From Xestospongia bergquistia (lineage: Eukaryota > Porifera > Demospongiae > Haplosclerida > Petrosiidae): DNA of 64,000 bases. Below, in pieces: positions 35,121 through 52,280 of this stretch. Where the stretch lies: the NCBI GenBank assembly GCA_963965975.1, contig OZ014412.1, positions 1,800,501-1,864,500 on the forward strand. Reading direction: 5' to 3'. Position numbers and translations under genes: made by a program. The first letter of the stretch is position 1. Each line of letters starts with the position of its first letter. The notes beneath the pieces were generated by a model, which did not search any database, was not told where the DNA came from, and saw only the letters and a list, made by a program, of their open reading frames with translations.

Positions 35121-36888
35121 CTAATCATATAGTATATTTTCATAGTTGGGTGTATTGTTTGTAACATGTCTTGTAAAGAACTCCCTTGTACCATATGCTG
35201 GACAGTCTTGCATCTGAGGATCTGGTATAGATAAGGATTTCTGAGAGAGAAAAGTTAGTTTAGATTGATTTTTTGTTAACATACCTTTCTATTAACATAC
35301 AAAGCTATTCCCAATACCACTGTTACTATAACTACAAATATTGTTAACATGAAGACAGACATAACACTGACAACCAACAGAACACTATTTGATGTAACTA
35401 TATGTAATAAGAGAATTGAATGTTTTGGATATGATAATAAAACAGTATTACTTGAGTCAGTATTTGATGGAGTCTGTAGGAAAGGTGTATTGGAATATAT
35501 AGTAAGAATGGAATATGAAGAAGAGACTGTGAAGGGTGAGGTAAGTAGCAACATTATCAATAATAGTAGTACTTTTTCTCCTGACTGTTCTTAGTATAGA
35601 TGAAGTTAGTGATAATCTTGCTAGTCGAATTGAATGACACACTCCAACTGCATTGACTATATATTTGATAAATAGACCATAAAAATTAAGTATACTATTT
35701 ACTTATGAATTCAGTCAAGTTAGTAAATTCTGTTCTATCTCTTCCAACAGAGTTGATCACTTCAATAGCTATATACCATGTAGTATTATCAATAACTGAC
35801 TGTATATTAACACTCATATCATAGACTGTATTATTTGTTACAGTATCAATGTTAGGAGTTAATATTAGAGTGTTATTAAGTTGATTACCACAACAATCTT
35901 CTTGTATGAGATGATATGTATAATTTAATGGATCTTCATTACAAGATACTGTTATCTAAAGAATAATAAAAATAATAATATGTACATGTGTTTAAATTAA
36001 TGTACTGTGAAATTTAATAATATAAATCCTGAAGAATTTAACATTATGACTTCATCAGAAATATCTGGTGCTATATTTGAAATTGAACAGTTATGACAAA
36101 TTAACTCCATTTTATAACTTTATAAGTATACCTGATATTATTATAAAGTTATCTTCAGCAATAGCTAGTTCACTATAACCATATTGTGTACCAGCAGATA
36201 CACTCCATTGTAACTGACTACATTTAATATATGATATATTATCTTTATGTAGAGTTATGTTAGTTGAGTTAGTTACTGTAGTGAATATTACTGATATATT
36301 ATCATAGTTAACTATTGTTATATTGTACTGGAACTGAACATAGTCCATTAATGGAGGACACCATCTTAATATCACTGCATTGTCCAGTAACTGATGAGTT
36401 AGTAAGTGAGGAGGACCTATAGTAGATGTGACTATATTAAAGGAGATATATTATAGTACTTATTTACCAAATGATATCAGTTGTACTGGTAATGATATGA
36501 CAGTAACTTGTAATGGAGTTAAATAACAGTCTATTCCATTACACAGTCCACATTGAACATCCAATGGTTCATATTGAGTTACTGGAAGAGTGAGTGTAGT
36601 GAATCCATTACCACCACCACCACTTATAGTCAAACTAATACTGGTATTTACTGGTACATTTAGACTGACAATCGGTACAATATCAGTAATATTCCAAACT
36701 GTAAAATAATTCCCAGTGTAACTGAAAGAACATTCAAACAGCACAATACTGCTAACAGGAGCTATAACTTGAGATGATGGACAAGGTCCTCTAATAGTAG
36801 CTCCAGAGTTACTGTAAACTGGACTAGTACAGGTTTGTCCATTAGAGAGATAGATAACAAGAGAACATATAAACACTATTAACTTCAT
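35121..36888 (-). CDS. Receptor I: Ig-FN3-FN3 receptor with tyrosine tail
   Basis: Six exons close in frame: 36888-36468, 36416-36132, 36070-36006, 35955-35703, 35526-35285 and 35240-35121 (461 aa). Signal MKLIVFICSLVIYLSNG; Ig domain with LFECSFSY, VWNI, DVQCGLC; two FN3 modules as in the rest of the family. A single 242-nt exon carries both a Ser/Thr stalk and the membrane helix (VLLVVSVMSVFMLTIFVVIVTVVLGIALYV). The tail of about 40 residues has CPAYGTREFF and ends NYENILYD. YENI has the pY-x-N layout preferred by Grb2-type SH2 domains. The Ig exon and 5' flank are the template of fragment D. Downstream exons lack known ITIM or ITAM spacing. Confidence 0.85.
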
Positions 36889-37293
36889 TTTGTGGGTGTG
36901 ATGAGGTTAATTAAAATTGTCTCTGTAGAATAAATTATCATGAATTTTAAGGTAAATCTTATTAACTTTTAAAATCAATTATATATCAAACCAAAATACA
37001 GTGTTTAGTTAGGACAATTAACAAAAGAACAATATTACAATGTGATATAGTAATGTGATGAATTTTGAATTAGATTACCTTAAGGACTATATATAATATT
37101 ATATTTGAAAAAGTCTAATTACTTCCACTCTGAGAGGAATACCAAACTAGTAATTGTACTAGTGCTGTATAGTTGTCAAGAATGATACTACATAATCCTC
37201 CTTTTCAATAATGTTGTTAACATACCTTTATTAATAAAACTACTTAAACATACAAACGAGAGAGGAGGCCACACCCATGTAATTTAGCTCCTT

Positions 37294-37397
37294 TCCTTTG
37301 GTTGCATAAAGACAGCTTGCACTCGAACTATATTAGATAAGTTCATTGTTTTAATGTATACAATAATATTAATGTCAGCATTACATTGATATATGTC
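37294..37397 (+). pseudogene. PCBD relic 2
   Basis: Decayed piece of the PCBD core exon, almost the same as the relic at 16877-16990, so both arose by duplication of an already broken copy. It retains cctttg-gttgca-gcttgcactcg and gtcagcattacattga matches to the intact gene at 9284-9390. Confidence 0.7.
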
Positions 37398-37488
37398 AAA
37401 AACTATATACTCAATTTTGTCACACAAAAGATTAAAAAAAGTTGATTTGTTTCATTAAAAATTTGATAGGCACTTCATACAAAATTAT

Positions 37489-42591
<5,103 letters not shown>

Positions 42592-42944
42592 CTTATCCTC
42601 TATAGAGAACACTACCACTTCATTAAAAGGAGGTGTGGCCTCTTTACAAGAAGTGTGGTCTTGTCTCTTCTAGTGTCTGTTTTTGTTGGTCTAAGATAGA
42701 ATATTCGAAATTTCGAAATCGAAACTGATTGTTTAGTCGTTTCTCTTAAATCTAATTTGTGCTATTGTGTGAGCTGTTCTTCATAGACTAACATTTTAGT
42801 ATACGGAGTTAGTTAACTTTATGTTGCGTTTCCTAACAAATTTTTGAATATTTCCGTTCACGTCCGTATCTTATATTGCAAGAGATTTATTAATAATTAT
42901 TAATAATTAATCATTAATTTTGTTATGCCAAAAATTAATTATTT

Positions 42945-45605
42945 TTAATTAATATTAACATAATCAGGTGTTATTGTAACAAGTTCATAAGATGTATTCT
43001 GTGTCATTGTTATCTGATATTGTTTAGTATCTTCATATGATATATTATGTTGTATAGTTATATCATCATCAATACTATTACACTCTATAATATAATATAA
43101 TTAGATTATATTACATGTATACATGATATACATACTCTGTATCTTCTTTATATAATAAACACCCACACAAACAACACTAACAATACTAATTAGGATTATC
43201 ACAATAATACTAATGATACTAGTAACTATTATAACTAAAGAAGTGATATAAACTAATCATATAATATTATATACTAACCATTACTAGAAGTTGATTGAGT
43301 TGGTTCATTAGAAGGAGATGAAATCATCAAAGATGTTATAACTAGATAATATTAATAATAAAATATTAATGTTAGATCATCACATTTAATTATATTATAT
43401 AGTTAATTATATTATATAACTCACTATATCATTATCAGTAATATTCAATATATATCTTACCATCAACAGTAATAGTAGATAATAATACTGATATAGTAGA
43501 AGTAATAACTTGTGTAGATGATGACTCTATTACTAATATATTCTGTTCTTTATATACAACTACATTATCTGAAGAATTATCATTCTCAATATCATAGACA
43601 TAGAGATCATATAATCCAGTAACAATGTTCACACATCCAGTAGATGTACTAGCTGTGATAGGACTTCTTAAGAACTGCTTTTCAAGTATAATAATATCAT
43701 TTTGTAATAAGTTGATCAGACATCCTAACTCTGTAGCTCCATTAATATAGTAACATATAATACATATAGAACCAGGATTAATATTAACTATCACATTCTG
43801 TATACCATGAGTAGCTATAATAGATAATAATAATAATAATAATAATAATATATTATTGTACTTACTAAAGTTAACATCAGTGATTGTATTAAATGTTCCA
43901 TCAAGATTACTAAGAGTAACTTCACCAATATATGTCATATCAGGACTTAATATAATAGAGTTAGTTATATTAAGAGATGCTCCACTAGTTAATACATTAC
44001 TCATTATAGTATATATCACTTCACCAGTAGTAGAATTCTTTATATCTACTATACCATTAGTAGGGTATTCTCCAGGACAAAGGTGAGTTACCTAATAGAA
44101 ATAATATTATACTATATAAGGAAATCATTTACAGTTATCATAACAGTAATGTAATATAATAGTAGGTTTATATTACCTAATATATTGTGTGTATTATTAT
44201 ATACTGATGTATGTAATATATCATACTATGTTAACTATATAGACTATTGTATACCAGTACATGTAGAAGTGAGTTATATATTAAGTTATATTATGTATAT
44301 ATTTAACTAATATATAAACATACATTATTAATACATCTATTGTTATTATAATATCTTACATTAACTAATATAATAATATGGACCATATTTCCTGATATTA
44401 CTGGAGTAACAGTCATAGATATCAATGAACTGTTATGAGGTACTGTAATAGAAAGTGAAAATAAAATTAATATAATACACATATAAATACTTTGTTTACT
44501 AATAATAATATATCATAATAAATAATTAAGAACATACCTTTTGGGAAATAAAATGATACATTAGATATGATACCATTACCAGCTGTATTAATAGCAAATA
44601 TATCTACTGTTATTTCAGTACAAGGATTAGTTTCATTAGATCCACTTTGATATGATAATTGTAGGGACTCTGTGAAATATGTCTCTATTTCATTTGTTAG
44701 TGTGTTAGTAATAGTAATATTGTAGACATTAATATATGTATTATCAAGAGTATATGGAGCAGACCAAGATAATATTACTGTATTAGTACTAGTAATATTA
44801 ACAGTTAGATCTCTAACACCATCTAATAAACCTATAATGAGATAATAAAATAAATGTAGTTTTAGATATAATACATGATATATACCTTGAATTAATAATA
44901 ATGCAGTATTGCTAATATCATCAGATAATGGTGATGTAGTAATGGCAACACAAGATATATTAGTATTATTGTTTCCTTCTCTTGGATCAACTAATAAAAC
45001 TCTTCTTCTTATTGTATTATTGACATGCTCTGTATCTTGTTGATGAAACCCTTTATTTGCGATATTAGCATCATCAGCTGGTATATTGTTAACACGAAAG
45101 TTTATGAATTCAGCTCTAGCTTCACAACTGAAGTTAACTTGTCCTGAGTTTACAGTAGTATTCACAGATAATGGATGAACTAATATCACTAAGAGAGAAG
45201 ACAGAATAGTAATAATACTATCAGATATTGTCAATTCCTTACTAGCATCCTGACATATAATACAGTTCAAATGTATGAGGATTATGACTAAAAAAATAAA
45301 CCTGTGAACAAATATGATAATTGTAGGGACTCTTTATACAATATATAGATAATATAAAAAAATATTTAACTAGCAACTGATGTATTGTCAAATGAATACA
45401 TTGAATTAGCTCAAAACAAGCAAGTAATAATAATAATAATAATAAGTAAGTAATGTAATAAATTTTGGATCTACAAAAATTAAAAACGAGTTAAGAATAT
45501 CACAGATCACAATATTAGAGTGAGTTATAAATATGGTTCTGCACAAACGATATTATTATTATTTAACTTGCTGACTTGTACTACTCACCTCCAACAACAT
45601 CTCAT
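42945..45605 (-). CDS. Receptor J: Ig-FN3 receptor with ITSM-like tail
   Basis: Ten exons close in frame: 45605-45589, 45301-45243, 45188-44886, 44831-44538, 44442-44360, 44091-43866, 43814-43461, 43341-43279, 43234-43136 and 43084-42945 (545 aa). A signal peptide (MRCCWRFIFLVIILIHLNC) precedes an Ig-like domain (NFSCEA ... NISCVA) and an FN3 module (ILSWSAPY ... AGNGIISNVSFYF). Two further extracellular segments follow, the second Cys-containing (CIICYY, TGCVNIV), then a short Ser/Thr stalk, one membrane helix (about 467-490) and a 46-residue tail. The tail contains TSYELV (Tyr 532), which fits the ITSM pattern T-x-Y-x-x-V, and DYVNI (Tyr 541). It is head to head with K. No domain database was consulted. 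Confidence 0.78.
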
Positions 45606-45678
45606 AGTTCTTTGTGTCCGCAAAACATAGAGCCACTCCTAATAATCTCCAAGGGAGGAGTGGCTAGATCTTAACCAA
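45606..45678. promoter_or_regulatory. Short bidirectional promoter region between J and K
   Basis: Only 73 bp separate the start codons of divergent genes J and K, so both 5' UTRs and core promoters are squeezed here or overlap the J 5' introns. A related sequence (gcaaaac, ctcc, ggagtggctag-like blocks) lies upstream of L at about 52215-52280. Confidence 0.5.
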
Positions 45679-48072
45679 ATGGCTGTTATCTTAGCATTGT
45701 TATCTTTGGTGTTCATCTCATTCTCATTATTTTATTCTTCAGTTTGGTCCTGTGGTAAGTAAAAACTATTTCTCTTTCAGTATTCAATTTATCATTACTG
45801 TTTGCAATTGTTCAGAGTTTGTAGAAGACCCAGTCTCAATCAATAGTACTGTAGGTGCTACAGTTAACATATCATGTACTGCTAAAAACTGTGGTAATAA
45901 AGGTATAAGAGTTATAAAAGGTAAAAATGACATCACCAATGACTGTGGTGATCCTTGTAATGGCACTTACTGTCATTTCATCTGCACTTTGGAGCTAACT
46001 AGCAATGATAATGGAGACATTGTATATTGTCAAAGTCTTGATCCTTATGTAAAATCTAAGGAGGCTATACTAGAAATCCAGAGTAAGTTGATAGTTAGTT
46101 AATTAAATAGTTACCATTCTACAATTATAGGTTATTTAGATCCAGTAAATAATATCAATATCAAAGATGTTAATGAGTCCATTATAACATTTGTATGGAG
46201 TCCTCCATTTGTATTAGATGACATCATTATTACATATATGATATCATTAGGATATATCAATGATACTCCATTCATTGAGAACATTACTAACACTAATACA
46301 TGGAGTGTTAAGTCACAATATTTAGATCATTGTAGACTAGTTAATATATCAGTTATAACTTATGCTGGTACATTAATATCTAATACTACATATTGGACTG
46401 GACCAATACCTTATCGTAAGTATAACAAAATTATAAGATATAAATTATATATATCATAGCTCCTCCCCCTGGATTACTTGTTAATGCAATAACAAAAGTT
46501 AGTGAATTAACAAATGGAAATGTCTCCTGTTGTACTATATTTAAGGTCAGTTATTATAATAATAATAGATAAGTTGTTTATAGTAGTTATTATAAGAGGT
46601 CACAAAACTGTCCTGGACAGAAGAGTACTTATGCTCATATATACGTCAACTATACTAATGAACATAGATTAAAAGAGTACATAGTTCCAGTACATCATTA
46701 TAATGATAGTATAACTGTTATTGGAGAATGTGGTAGTTCAGAATTTTCACTATTTGGAAATGATTACATTTATATGATTATGAACCTGGGAAATATAGCA
46801 GGAGAAACACATCAAAATACAATTTTCACTCAAAGTAAGTCAACTTTTTGGAATGTAATGTGATATATTAATAATTATATTCATTAATCTAATGACTATC
46901 ATTACTAGGTACTTATGAAGTTCAAGGATTAGATCACTTTACTAGTAATAATAGTGTTGAGTGTTTTCAATGTCATATCATTGATGGTTCTAACTCTCAA
47001 TATTGTTACATTAAACTTACTTCAGATGATTATAGTAATACTACTAGAGTACCAAAGGAAGTTATTGATTGTCATAATGAGTGGATTCCTAATGGTACAT
47101 ATAATATATGTGTAACAGCTATGCAGCCTACACCTCAACAACAACAATGTGATGTGTTTAGTACATCTGTATCTATTTATGGAACAGGTAATGACATCAT
47201 TATTAGTAATGTTCCATGATATATTTCACTTTTATATAACTCCTACTTCAACAGTTATTCCTTCTCCTACAGTCACTCCAACTAATAGTTCTGGATTTTG
47301 TATGTACATGTTGTTATAATTATCACTTTTAAATTAATTTATTATTTTATAATAGCCTGGATATACATTGTGATAGCAGTTGGTGGTGTAGTTGGAGCAA
47401 TTGTACTTATATTGGTGACACTGTTGTTAACCTATTATATTCAAAAACGGTGCAAAAAAAGACCAAGTATTGTTACAAGTGTTGTATCAAGTAAGTAATA
47501 TATACTAATGATAATTTTTATTTTATTATTAGATGGTTATGGCACAACTCAAAGCACATCTTCCACTAGCCCACAGTAATTTGTTGATATCATGTACACA
47601 TAATATGTAACATATAAACTATTTTATTTTATAGTCAATCTATCAGTAATTCATCTGGTCCTGATATGTAAGTGGCATATCATAAAGAATATTTAAAATA
47701 ATCACTTAATATTTTATAGTGAGAGCAACCAACAAAAAGCATTATCTCATCCTACTGATAATATTAATAACAAGGTACTAACTATTTTTTGTTGAAAATT
47801 TATTAATAATCTTTTGAAGACTACTGATACATCAACTGTTTCATATACTGCAAATTCTGAACAAGTTCTAATACCTGAAGTTGATCCTAGTGACGTTTAT
47901 CTCTCAGAACCAGAGTTCTCACATGTATGATGTCATTTTATCATTGATTACAATTATATTATGTTTCCTATAGACGCCAACTGGTGGAACAGAATTAGCA
48001 ATAAGCTTGACAAGTCAGACTAGTCAATCAAGTTCTGACACTGATAAAAAGAAAATTGCTGAAAAGCCTTAG
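45679..48072 (+). CDS. Receptor K: Ig-FN3 receptor without ITIM
   Basis: Thirteen exons close in frame: 45679-45754, 45816-46082, 46131-46415, 46460-46545, 46597-46834, 46909-47187, 47255-47299, 47356-47490, 47533-47575, 47635-47667, 47720-47774, 47820-47924 and 47974-48072 (581 aa). Signal MAVILALLSLVFISF; Cys-rich Ig domain (NISCTAKNC ... IVYCQSL); FN3 (FVWSPPF ... VITYAGT); two more FN3-like segments rich in N-sequons; Pro/Thr stalk; membrane helix (IYIVIAVGGVVGAIVLILVTLLLTYYI). The tail of about 130 residues is Ser/Thr/Asp-rich with VSYTANS and DVYLSEP but no ITIM or ITAM pattern. Its ectodomain is near identical to L. The donor after CCCACA (47576) is weak; if unused, the protein stops at that TAA. 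Confidence 0.8.
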
Positions 48073-50309
48073 GAGTCAATGAAGTCACTAACAATACAAT
48101 AGTTTTTTAATTTATCAGTATTTGTATTGTATCTCTAAGATATTTTAGACTCACGATTTTTATTGCAAACAATACTTACTTTATGATGTTAATAATTGAT
48201 GCACTGCAAATATGAGAAATAATGAACATGTACTTGTGATATTTAAATGATCAGGTTTGTGATGTTTATGTCAATTGTAAAATTCATACAATACATTCCT
48301 AATTAGTATGGAAAAATATCTGAGATCTCAGCATGCTGCATGAGGTTTATATTATTTATATCTCTGATTGAAATTTCACTACATATACTCTTTGTAATGT
48401 ATACATTTACATATAGTGGTATAGTACCATTCTCTACATCATATACATAGACTGTAACTACCAGCTGGAAGTTTATCGATACAATCTTGTATAGTAAGAT
48501 CATTAGGATTATATTTGACACATGATTTGTTCTTTGAAATCAGTCAGATATAACATGAATTGTTATGAATAAAAGGAACACCTGTTAATTAATTTCAATA
48601 TCATTTGAAAGTATACTATAATTGTATGGATGGATTTGTGGACTCCATGTCACTTTTCTCGTTTCTTTCAATTTTGACAATGTCATCCATCAATCCTTGA
48701 ATATATCTTTCTATTTTCAACATGTTCTTCTGTCACTATATATCACTCACTACATGTACATGTACTATATCACCACATGTACATGTACTATATTCCTACA
48801 TATATACTATATCAGTACATATACATGTACTATATTCCTACATATATACTGTATTACCACATATACATGTACTATATTCCTACATATATACTATATTACT
48901 ACATGTACATGTACTGTACACCTGCTAATTATTTTTAATGTCATTTGATCACATGCTCTAATATTATATTATATATGTACATGTAAATTTTAAGGATAAG
49001 ATAAGGCAAACACTTGCCAGGTGTATCTGTGACAATGCAATCACAATAGTACATGCTTTGAACTGTTTGAACATGAACTTCATGAGATACTGATGAATTG
49101 GATTAGATATAAACTCATACACCTTCTGATCATGTGATCTACTGTGATATGTGTTTGAGGAAAGAAATGTTGAGTTCCAAAGATTTTATATCAACTTAAC
49201 ATTATCATATACACAATTAAGTTTGCTGTCAAATTATATACTGTAACTACCTAGTTTTAACATACAGTAAAGTTGTTAATAGATCTATCACATCCAATGT
49301 TATAATCAACATAATGTAAAGTTATATTGATATACATATACTGACAGTTATTGTAAATATTCAATGTATATAGATAATATATTAACATGTTCATAATGTG
49401 GTTGTTCTCAACCAAGAGCCTTCCTGTAGATATAGCATATATAATCAATAAACTAAATACACTGACAAGTATACACTGTTAATAAAACCTCATGTTTTTT
49501 TATACTTTCATTATGTATTAATTGTTATATTGTTGTCATATAGTAGTATAAGGCTATTGGTAAAGAGAACAACAACAATTGTAAACATTATAAACTTAAC
49601 AATGACAATGCATGTTTAATAGCTACTAGTTACTTATACAAATGCAGTTAGTTTATTGATTGATAGTTGGATGACTTGAATTGGACCAACAGACAGACAA
49701 ATGATGAATAAAAAGTTTAAAGGTCTAAAGGACAAATTAATATAGTTCATATTGGAGAAATTTAATAGTTTATATAATTGTAAGCACCATTCTCCATTAG
49801 CTATGGTATTTGTAATCAGATGGTGTTATTTGTGAACCCTTTGTTCAGTAGATTATGTCATGATACTGATGTTAAAAATATTGTGATTAATAGAGGTATT
49901 ATTGAATAAGTTACAATCTAAGCCTTTAGCACCTGGTTATGTCCAGGCAACCTTAACTTCAAACAGCGTGAGTTACTTCAATAAAGCTCATATATTTCAA
50001 ACTTTTGTCTTAGGAACTTGTAATGGTCATTCAGCTGGGAACAGGTAGTCAGGAAAATACTTTCCATTTTATATTGTCATTATATTTTAATATTTCACTA
50101 TTTCAATATAATAATTATATATATATATATATTACTCTAATTATTATACACACACACACACATATATATATATTGTAAGGCAGAGTGACATTCACTTTGT
50201 AACAGTGAGCACTAATTAACTGTTCACTTGTACAAAGTCAATGTCACTGTTAATATAAATAACAGGTGCTATAACTACTCCTTACATATGAACATTTTTC
50301 TTTGCAGGA
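48073..50309. other. Intergenic stretch downstream of K
   Basis: No gene seen. It is homologous in patches to 55.6-56.88 kb (for example aaagaaatgtt-agttccaaagatt and the aacagtgagcactaattaac block just before the SRCR gene), showing it is part of the duplicated unit. Confidence 0.55.
48757..48915. repeat. 42-bp minisatellite, about 3.5 copies
   Basis: Unit catgtactatattcctacat followed by atatactatattaccacatata, repeated with minor changes. Confidence 0.8.
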
Positions 50310-50989
50310 ATGGAAGCTATCATCTTTACAGTACTATTTCTTTCATGCTCCTATCTTTTCTATTGACAAAGGATGTTTACAGAATGAATTTTTGCATGGT
50401 AGCCAGTACTGCAAGTAATAGTGACTTCTTAATTTACTGAATCTAGATCTATCAGCTCCTATTGAAGGAAATGTTAGACTAGTGAATGGAACAAACTACA
50501 ACAGTCAGGTTGGACGTGTTGAAATATACTCTTCAGGAGCCTGGTATTCTGTCTGTGCTGATCATGATCTTTGTACTGATGCTGCAAAAGTTATATGCAG
50601 GCAATTAGGATACTCAGATATTGGTATGTTTCATTGACATAGACGTATTGTATTCAATATGTGTTATATTTGTAGGTGCTCAAGTCTATGGATTAGCTTT
50701 ATATGGTCAAGGAAATGGTACAGTTGGTTTTCAAAATGTATCTTGTCTTGGAACTGAACTCATGATCAATGTTATAATTACTTCATGTAATTATACCTCA
50801 CCATCAACCTATTCTCATAGTATGGATGCAGCAGTAAGCTGTCAACAAGATTCAATATGTCTATCAATTGGAGGTCATTCTGGATGCTGTGATGGACTCC
50901 GTGTATCTGAATGCTGCATAGGAAAACCTCACAATTGTTGGTGTGACTCTGTTTTGTTATTTCTATCGAGACTGTTGTCCTTGTATTAA
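50310..50989 (+). pseudogene. M1: broken SRCR plus somatomedin-B-like secreted protein
   Basis: The signal exon begins MEAIIFTVLFLSCSYLF and then hits TGA at 50364-50366, and the donor seen in M2 (AAG|GTATG) is destroyed. The SRCR domain remains open in exons 50447-50623 ([41 protein letters not shown]) and 50676 onward (ALYGQGNG, VSCLGTE, AAVSCQQ). In the following Cys-rich segment (CCDGLRVSECC, NCWCDS) an extra T at about 50952-50955 shifts the frame relative to the somatomedin-B-like continuation. The 3' exon of M2 is absent because homology switches to the J-like relic at about 50,995. Confidence 0.75.
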
Positions 50990-50994
50990 TGCTA

Positions 50995-51320
50995 TTTGTT
51001 AATAAATCTCTTCTTATTATTGTATTATTGACATATTCTGTATCTTGTTGATGAAAACCCTTATTGAAAATGTTAGCATCATCAGCTGGTGACAAGAAAG
51101 TTTATAAATTGTGCTCTAGCTTCACAAGTGAAGTTAACTTGTCCTGAGTTTACAGTAGTATTCACAGATAATGGATGAAATAATATCACTTAAAAGGAAG
51201 AGACAGGATAGTGAAAATATTATTAGATATTGTCATCTTCTTTCTAGACTTCCTGACTTATAATACAGTTCAATTGTACAAGGATTATGATCAAATTAAT
51301 TAGAAAAATAAAACTGTAAA
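50995..51320 (-). pseudogene. J2: 5' relic of a second J-type receptor
   Basis: Matches part of J exons 2 and 3 (for example PADDANI, KGFHQQDTE, VNNTI on the minus strand; tcacaagtgaagttaacttgtcctgag). It has a 10-bp deletion in the Ig domain and lacks every exon after the Ig domain and the first exon with the start codon. It lies upstream of L exactly as J lies upstream of K. Confidence 0.8.
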
Positions 51321-52280
51321 CACAACATGTACAATGCAAGTTGTCATAATAATATAACGATGCTATAATATTATTATATACAACTTGTAGAAAATATAAA
51401 TAGTTATTTGACCAGAAACTCATATATTGTTTAAATGAATACACGAATTAGTTTAAAGCATAACAATTAACATTCTAAATTAAATAATACATTTTAGATC
51501 TACAATTAAAAACAAATTAAGGATCTCACAGATCATAAATATTAGAGTGAGTTATAAATATAGTTTTTTTAACTGATTAATAATTCAAAAGTATTGGACC
51601 CTGTACAAAGCTTGAGGTTAGTATACTTCAGTATACTGTCATAATATAAACAGGCTAAATTTCAGGGTTCTAGAGCATCTGTGAAAGAGGTGGATAAAAT
51701 AGAAGTCAGGGGATTTCCTTGTTAGCTGTTAAGGTAGTGAGGTAGTGGTTTATTGATTGATATCTTTAGAGCTGAGCAGCTTAAAGATAACTTTTTATAA
51801 CATAGCTAATATGTATATTTTGCTATAATATTATGTTAACTTCAAAACAGCAGTCAAACATTGGCAGGTTTATGTGTTTAGCTTCAAATCTTTACTTGTT
51901 GTAGTTTATCGTGTCTGCTTGCTAGCAAACCAAGGTTCAAACCTCCAAGTTGTCTGTGAATTATTTAGACAAAATCAAAATGTCAAAAATTCAAAAAGTA
52001 TCTCTTTAAAATTACCTCTCTTCATAGTTTAGAAAAGGTTCTTATAATTGTTACTGTTAAAATAGTAACATAACCTACCAGATTCTAAAGTAACAACATT
52101 GTCTCATTTTAAAAAGTCAAACTATACAGCTCTCAGAATGTTGCCTCATTGTTTGCTATGGGGAACCCGGTTCACTTCCTGTTGTCCAAATAAATGTAAC
52201 GCCTTTTTTCCTGCAAAACGCAGCTACGCCCTATAGTCTCCCAGAGGAATGGCTAGAGCCTAGATCTACTCTTGACCCAA
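51321..52280. other. Gene-free stretch upstream of L
   Basis: Contains sequence inserted or diverged relative to the J/K promoter (about 51.58-52.15 kb has no counterpart in unit 1). No gene supported. The last ~70 bp resemble the K promoter. Confidence 0.5.
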
